A DNA stretch of 52,531 nucleotides from Nanobdellota archaeon (GTDB lineage: Archaea; Nanobdellota; Nanobdellia; Woesearchaeales; GW2011-AR4), in the NCBI GenBank assembly GCA_022564635.1, contig JADFLA010000004.1, positions 1 through 52,531 of the forward strand, read 5' to 3'. The notes beneath the pieces are model-generated. The model ran no database searches. It had not been told where the DNA came from and saw only the letters and a list, made by a program, of their open reading frames with translations. A program made the translations under genes and the position numbers. Positions 47,888 to 52,531 of the stretch are shown piece by piece (the first letter of the stretch is position 1; each line of letters starts with the position of its first letter).

Positions 47888-48142
47888 TCAATAAGCCTTG
47901 GGTCTTTTTTCAATATCAGAAATAAATACTGAATTTCCTTCATAATGGACGGTGTATTATATCCTGTAATCACCAACCCTTAATCTGAATATCTTTTCCT
48001 TTCTGTTTACTACTCTCTTAACATCGCTTGGAAACGGTTCTATGTTTAATTTTTCTATTTTGTCAATTATCCTCTTTGCAAGTTCTTTGCCGGCTTTCTT
48101 GAGAAATCTTTTAGCATGAGAAGAAAACTCAATATTAAACAT
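47888..48142 (-). pseudogene. RelE/ParE-family toxin interrupted by an in-frame TAA
   Basis: MFNIEFSSHAKRFLKKAGKELAKRIIDKIEKL...VFRLRVGDYRI-stop(47957-47959)-YTVHYEGNSVFISDIEKRPKAY-stop(47888-47890); the region after the stop continues the RelE fold in the same frame. Confidence 0.75.
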
Positions 48143-48143
48143 T

Positions 48144-48347
48144 TTACAATCCCAATTCTTTTTTAAGTTCAGAAAGTGGTGTTGTTTTTCCTTCTTTAAA
48201 CTCTTTCATGCTTTCTTCAAATCTCTTGCTTTCTTCTGTAGTCATTATAGTATCAGGATCAAACATGTGCTTTTTGATGAATGTAACATCTTTTTTTAGT
48301 CCTTTAAGTTCATCATAAATTTTTTGTATTGTAGTTGTTTCTGCCAT
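48144..48347 (-). CDS. RelB-like antitoxin
   Basis: 67 aa, immediately upstream of relE-like gene; MTTEESKRFEESMKEFKEGKTTPLSELKKELGL. Confidence 0.65.
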   Translation of the reverse strand: MAETTTIQKIYDELKGLKKDVTFIKKHMFDPDTIMTTEESKRFEESMKEFKEGKTTPLSELKKELGL

Positions 48348-48407
48348 AGTAGAGTATATAGCATATTAGAATATTTAAATCTTATGGAATATATCAGAAT
48401 TCAATCC

Positions 48408-50309
48408 CTAATAATTAACCAAAATCTCAACATCCTTACCAAATATACTCTTCAAATCCTCAAATATTGGCTCTTTAATGAAAACTTTGGGAGGTATCTT
48501 AACTTTTGCTAGTGCTTTTTCCAGCTCTTCTAAAGAACTTTTCTGCGTAGTTCCTAAACTGCCATCTTCTTTTATCTTTGCTTTGCTTAATTCCTTTTCT
48601 TCATGATCTATGTCATGTATTATAAAAGCCTCTTTTCCCAACAAAATAACTTCTCCATACCTGTTACCATGTTTAACCCTTATCTTTGCCCTTTCTATTT
48701 CTCTTCCTCTTTTTCTTTGAATATACTCAACTAAAAATTTTATGAATTCATTAGAATCCTTCTTTACCTTTTCCACTTCGATTCTTGTTAACTTTTTATC
48801 ATCATAATCTTTCTTAGCCTTTATTATCTCATTTAAGATCCTCAGAAATTTTACAGGTAATTTTCCCTGGCTTATTAGCTTGTCCTCAAATAATTTAACG
48901 ATTTCCTCATCTTCCACTTTCTCTATACCTTCAATCCTCAGCACGTCCCTAATGATTGTAACAATTGTTTCATAAACCTTTAACATATCCTCTTCTTCCT
49001 TAATTTTCTCTATCTGGGTAAACAATCTTTTTATTCTTTTGAGGTATTTATCGCTTTCTCCTAATAACTCATCAATCTCTTTTCCGGTTATTTCTTTCTT
49101 TTCCCCATGCTCAATTGACTTTCTTGTGTCTATTATCTTTTCCAGGATTTTTATGTACTTTTCCTCTAACAATTTTTCCTTTTGAACAAAAATTTCTCTC
49201 ATTAAAGTAGCAGTTTCCTTTGGAGCAGGAGGTGGAATTCCATGCAGCATCAATGCGGCTTGTGAAGGGGTTAAAATCGCATAATAAATATCTTCCATTC
49301 CTATATCCTTAAGCTTTAACGCTACGCGTTTAAGCATCTGCTCACCAGAGCCCATAAACATGTCAATGGCTTCTGCGCTTGGCTTTATTTTTCCCATCTT
49401 AAGCAGCTGCTTCCATGCCATAAATATACCCCGGTCATAGAAAGGAACACCATCCCTAAGCAAAGTAAATATTATTGGGTTTGCTTCCCTTAGGCTGTCC
49501 CAGAAATCCGTCAAAATATAAACCTGAATATTCAATTTATTCTTAATTCCAGTTAACTCCCCTGCTTCAATACCCATTCCAATTATTATAGCCCTTAACT
49601 TGTCTTTCAGCTCTGCCCTAGTCATTTTTTTAACATCAGTGTCATCAATCACAATCCAGACATCAATATCTGATGTAGGTGTTGCTCTGCCCTGAACCAA
49701 GCTTCCTGCAAGGACGTAGCTAACAATATACTTCTCAAACTTTTTAAGAACCATAGTCTTGTGAACTTCAGCTATTTTAATTGCTGCCAACATTCCCCTG
49801 TCAAAAATCGGGGCAGATAAAGATATTAACTGCAGCATCTCGCTTTTGCCATCATAGCAGTTCTGCCATAGCTCGGATAAAATTAGAGCTTGCGGTGTAA
49901 GATTCTTATCAATTTCCCGCGCAATATTCTTCATTATAGAAGTTAATTTATCCTTTAACTCAAACTTGGACATCTTCCTGCTGTCAGAATCATCAACTAG
50001 AACAAGGACATTTATCTTGTCCTTATCTACAGGTTGCTTTTGAACTTCTGTATGTTGCTGAACTGCTGGTTGCTTTTGATCAGGTTTTGGTGGCGGTAAT
50101 AAAGTCATCCCCATGATATATTTATCAAATTTTTCCAAAACTCTTTTCTGGAATTTATCCAGCTTTGTCTTTATGCTCTTTAATTTCTCCTGCACATCTT
50201 TGGGAAGTTTTTCCAAAGCTACTTTTTCCCTTAAAGCTGCAGAACTTTCCTTCATATCAGGTTTTTCCACAGGACCTTTCTTATCATATTTTTTAGTTTT
50301 TTTAGCCAT
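48408..50309 (-). CDS. nucleotidyltransferase (MNT-like) protein with duplicated NT-like region and HEPN-like C-terminal segment
   Basis: LAGSLVQGRATPTSDIDVWIVIDDTD (GSx10DxD); preceding related region NVLVLVDDSDSRKMSKFELKDKL lacks GS; RKSIEH (RxxxxH). Confidence 0.7.
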   Translation of the reverse strand: MAKKTKKYDKKGPVEKPDMKESSAALREKVALEKLPKDVQEKLKSIKTKLDKFQKRVLEKFDKYIMGMTLLPPPKPDQKQPAVQQHTEVQKQPVDKDKINVLVLVDDSDSRKMSKFELKDKLTSIMKNIAREIDKNLTPQALILSELWQNCYDGKSEMLQLISLSAPIFDRGMLAAIKIAEVHKTMVLKKFEKYIVSYVLAGSLVQGRATPTSDIDVWIVIDDTDVKKMTRAELKDKLRAIIIGMGIEAGELTGIKNKLNIQVYILTDFWDSLREANPIIFTLLRDGVPFYDRGIFMAWKQLLKMGKIKPSAEAIDMFMGSGEQMLKRVALKLKDIGMEDIYYAILTPSQAALMLHGIPPPAPKETATLMREIFVQKEKLLEEKYIKILEKIIDTRKSIEHGEKKEITGKEIDELLGESDKYLKRIKRLFTQIEKIKEEEDMLKVYETIVTIIRDVLRIEGIEKVEDEEIVKLFEDKLISQGKLPVKFLRILNEIIKAKKDYDDKKLTRIEVEKVKKDSNEFIKFLVEYIQRKRGREIERAKIRVKHGNRYGEVILLGKEAFIIHDIDHEEKELSKAKIKEDGSLGTTQKSSLEELEKALAKVKIPPKVFIKEPIFEDLKSIFGKDVEILVNY

Positions 50310-50431
50310 AATGCAGAACTTTGTGTTTTTTCATCCTATATAAAGGTTTTGATGTCCTAGTAGACGACATTAATTTTAAAACCAAAAATTTAAATATTAT
50401 TAATGAAGATATTAAGAATGAAGAGGTGATT

Positions 50432-50626
50432 ATGTTGGTAACATCATCAGCATACAAAATTACTGGACTTGTTGTTTTAATGGTAGGAGCATTATTCTTT
50501 CTAAGGGATCTGGGGGTTAACTATATAGGCAATACAAGCGGCTGGACAATAATAATTGTTTTAGTTGGTGCTGCATTATTAGCCGGAGATTTTGAATTAA
50601 ACAAGCTTAAACAAAAGAAAAAATAA
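50432..50626 (+). CDS. small membrane protein
   Basis: MLVTSSAYKITGLVVLMVGALFFLRDLGVNYIGNTSGWTIIIVLVGAALLAGDFELNKLKQKKK, preceded by gaggtgat. Confidence 0.6.
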   Translation: MLVTSSAYKITGLVVLMVGALFFLRDLGVNYIGNTSGWTIIIVLVGAALLAGDFELNKLKQKKK

Positions 50627-50629
50627 TTT

Positions 50630-52384
50630 TTACTTTTTTTGCTTTCTATAAGTCTCTTTAATCATATCTAGGGTAGTTGCATCGTCTGGTGGTTTTTCCA
50701 TTGAGCGTAATCGTATAACTCTTGGAAAGCGCAAAGCGAAACCGCTACTATAAGTAGGACTTTTTTGTATCTCTTCGTATCCTACTTCTATTACAATCTT
50801 TGGTCTTAATATAACTTCCTTCCCTTCTTCTTTCTTTATTAAAGGCTTAAGCAAATCTGTCATTTCTGCAAAACTTAAACCCTCTTCTCTTTTTTCCTTA
50901 AGGCCTGTGCTTGCTTTGCCTACCTCAACAAACTTATCCTTGTCTCTGCATGCAAGTGTATAGCTGCTCAACCATCTTGATCGTTTGCCCTCACCCCATT
51001 CTGCTTTTACAACAACCAAATCAAGATTTTCTTTCGTTTCTTTAAGTTTACACATGAAACCAACCCGTGCACCTGGTTTGTATGGTGCATCAAGCTTTTT
51101 GATCATTAAGCCCTCATTTCCGGAATCAACAGCTTCTTTGTGAAAATCCTGAACCTCTTTTTTATTTGAGGTTACAATACTTTTTGCAACCTTGATTTTT
51201 TTTGAAACATTCTTTATTATTTTATCAATAATTTTTTTTCTTTCCTCAAAAGGCTCATTAATAACACTTTTGCCCTTATAGTTTATTATATCAAAGACAT
51301 TTACCTCAACTGGAAACTGCTCAGACATCTTTTCAATATCATATTTTCTTTTTATTCTCCGGGATATGTTCTGGAAAGGAAGATATTTTCCAGTTTTTTT
51401 ATCGAAACCAACAGCCTCCGAATCAAGAATAACCTTGTTTTCCTTAACATACTTTTTTACGCAATCCACAACCTCTGGAAACTGATTAGTAACATTCTCC
51501 AATCTTCTCGTAAATATTTTAATTTCATTATCATTTTTATGTATCTGCATTCTCATACCATCATATTTAAACTCAAATTCTGCTGGTTTTCCACATCTTT
51601 CAAAGCCCTCCTCAATATCATCAACCTTAATGGCAAGCATAACCTTTAAAGGAATGCCTACGCTCATTATCATTTCTCCAAGTCCTTTTAGACCTTGTTT
51701 TTTTGCTGCCTCTGCTACCGTAGCAAAATCATTTGTAATATCATAAGCTCTTTGTAAAGCATCAATATATTGATTATATTTTTCCCTATCTTCTATCTCA
51801 ATATTATTTTCTTCTTTATTGTAATGAACCTTCAATTCTTTGCCAAAAAAAGCCCATACAATCGCATCCCTTATACTTCCTTCTCCAACACCTATACGCA
51901 TATCATTAAGGATTGTCCTGACAATATATTTTGCCTCATTTGGTTTTGCTGATGTTAATAGCTCTGCAACCAAAGATATTTTCTTGTCAACAGAACCTTG
52001 GCCTTCTATTGTAGCAAGCTTCCTTAGATTTTTCAAAACCTTTTTTACAGTAAGCTCATGAGATCCTAATGTATGCTGCTTTTTTTTCTTGATCAAATTA
52101 TATGAGACCGTTCCTAAATCACCTGTTTTTTTCCACTCCTTATTTATCCTTTCTTTTGACTCACCGGAAGCCACACCAATAGCCTTAAGCATCATCTTTG
52201 ATGCCATTCCTATCTCCCTTTCATCCCACCTTGGAAAAATCCTGCCCTCCAATAATAAAATGGTTGTACCTAATTCCTCTACACTTACATTTTTAAGAAA
52301 CTCAGAAATAATGTATACATGATGCAATCTTTTCGTTGTACTTTCTAGTTTTTCATAAATTTCCACAAGCTTTGAGTATTGCAT
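50630..52384 (-). CDS. lig: ATP-dependent DNA ligase (archaeal)
   Basis: FEFKYDGMRMQIHK (KxDG), VILDSEAVGFD, EGLMIKKLDAPYKPG, LDLVVVKAEWG. Confidence 0.95.
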   Translation of the reverse strand: MQYSKLVEIYEKLESTTKRLHHVYIISEFLKNVSVEELGTTILLLEGRIFPRWDEREIGMASKMMLKAIGVASGESKERINKEWKKTGDLGTVSYNLIKKKKQHTLGSHELTVKKVLKNLRKLATIEGQGSVDKKISLVAELLTSAKPNEAKYIVRTILNDMRIGVGEGSIRDAIVWAFFGKELKVHYNKEENNIEIEDREKYNQYIDALQRAYDITNDFATVAEAAKKQGLKGLGEMIMSVGIPLKVMLAIKVDDIEEGFERCGKPAEFEFKYDGMRMQIHKNDNEIKIFTRRLENVTNQFPEVVDCVKKYVKENKVILDSEAVGFDKKTGKYLPFQNISRRIKRKYDIEKMSEQFPVEVNVFDIINYKGKSVINEPFEERKKIIDKIIKNVSKKIKVAKSIVTSNKKEVQDFHKEAVDSGNEGLMIKKLDAPYKPGARVGFMCKLKETKENLDLVVVKAEWGEGKRSRWLSSYTLACRDKDKFVEVGKASTGLKEKREEGLSFAEMTDLLKPLIKKEEGKEVILRPKIVIEVGYEEIQKSPTYSSGFALRFPRVIRLRSMEKPPDDATTLDMIKETYRKQKK

Positions 52385-52531
52385 ATCAAAATATAATTGT
52401 AAGAAGTTTAAAAATATATCTATGTAATAGTATAAGACAAAAGAAACGCATATATACTAGTACTTCTTTTATCCCTTTATGTTAACCATAAAAGAACGAA
52501 AATTGATTCTACAATGGAATCATAATGGAAA

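Noticed and set aside
1-52531. CRISPR array, transposase/IS element, prophage genes
   Set aside because: No regularly spaced repeats and no recognisable transposase, integrase or phage structural motifs were seen among the ORFs.

Overview
Archaeal (probably DPANN-type) AT-rich chromosomal window. The archaeal call rests on rpoN, rps9, rpl13, rpl18e, rpoD, rps11, rps4 and rps13. Main blocks: (i) ~1-12.8 kb, a minus-strand run of about 15 membrane/secreted thiol-redox and metal-binding-like proteins (thioredoxin/TlpA/DsbA folds, CcdA/DsbD transmembrane proteins, HMA/MerP-like CxxC domains, His-rich proteins). It includes two proteins ending in the identical tail PDQVGGCF and an adjacent membrane-anchored wHTH regulator; this is the best candidate for an undescribed system. 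(ii) thiE-thiG-thiS. (iii) AMP-forming ligases and a MacB/FtsX-type ABC export operon. (iv) zwf/gnd. (v) a dense phospholipid-metabolism island (PSD-type decarboxylase, three CDP-alcohol phosphatidyltransferase genes with five domains, Fe-ADH, PlsC-type acyltransferase). (vi) bacterial-type leuS next to an archaeal r-protein/RNAP cluster whose S4 and S13 ORFs share a palindrome-rich repeated segment. (vii) a RelBE-like locus whose toxin is interrupted by one stop codon, a MNT-HEPN-like fusion protein and ATP-dependent DNA ligase. Several intergenic inverted-repeat structures stand out: an interleaved (kissing-loop-like) element at 27690-27776, a possible structured RNA at 15422-15554, and hairpins at 12848-12939 and 43381-43405. 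No convincing tRNA, rRNA, CRISPR array or transposase was seen. All family calls are by eye from translated motifs; no database search was run.
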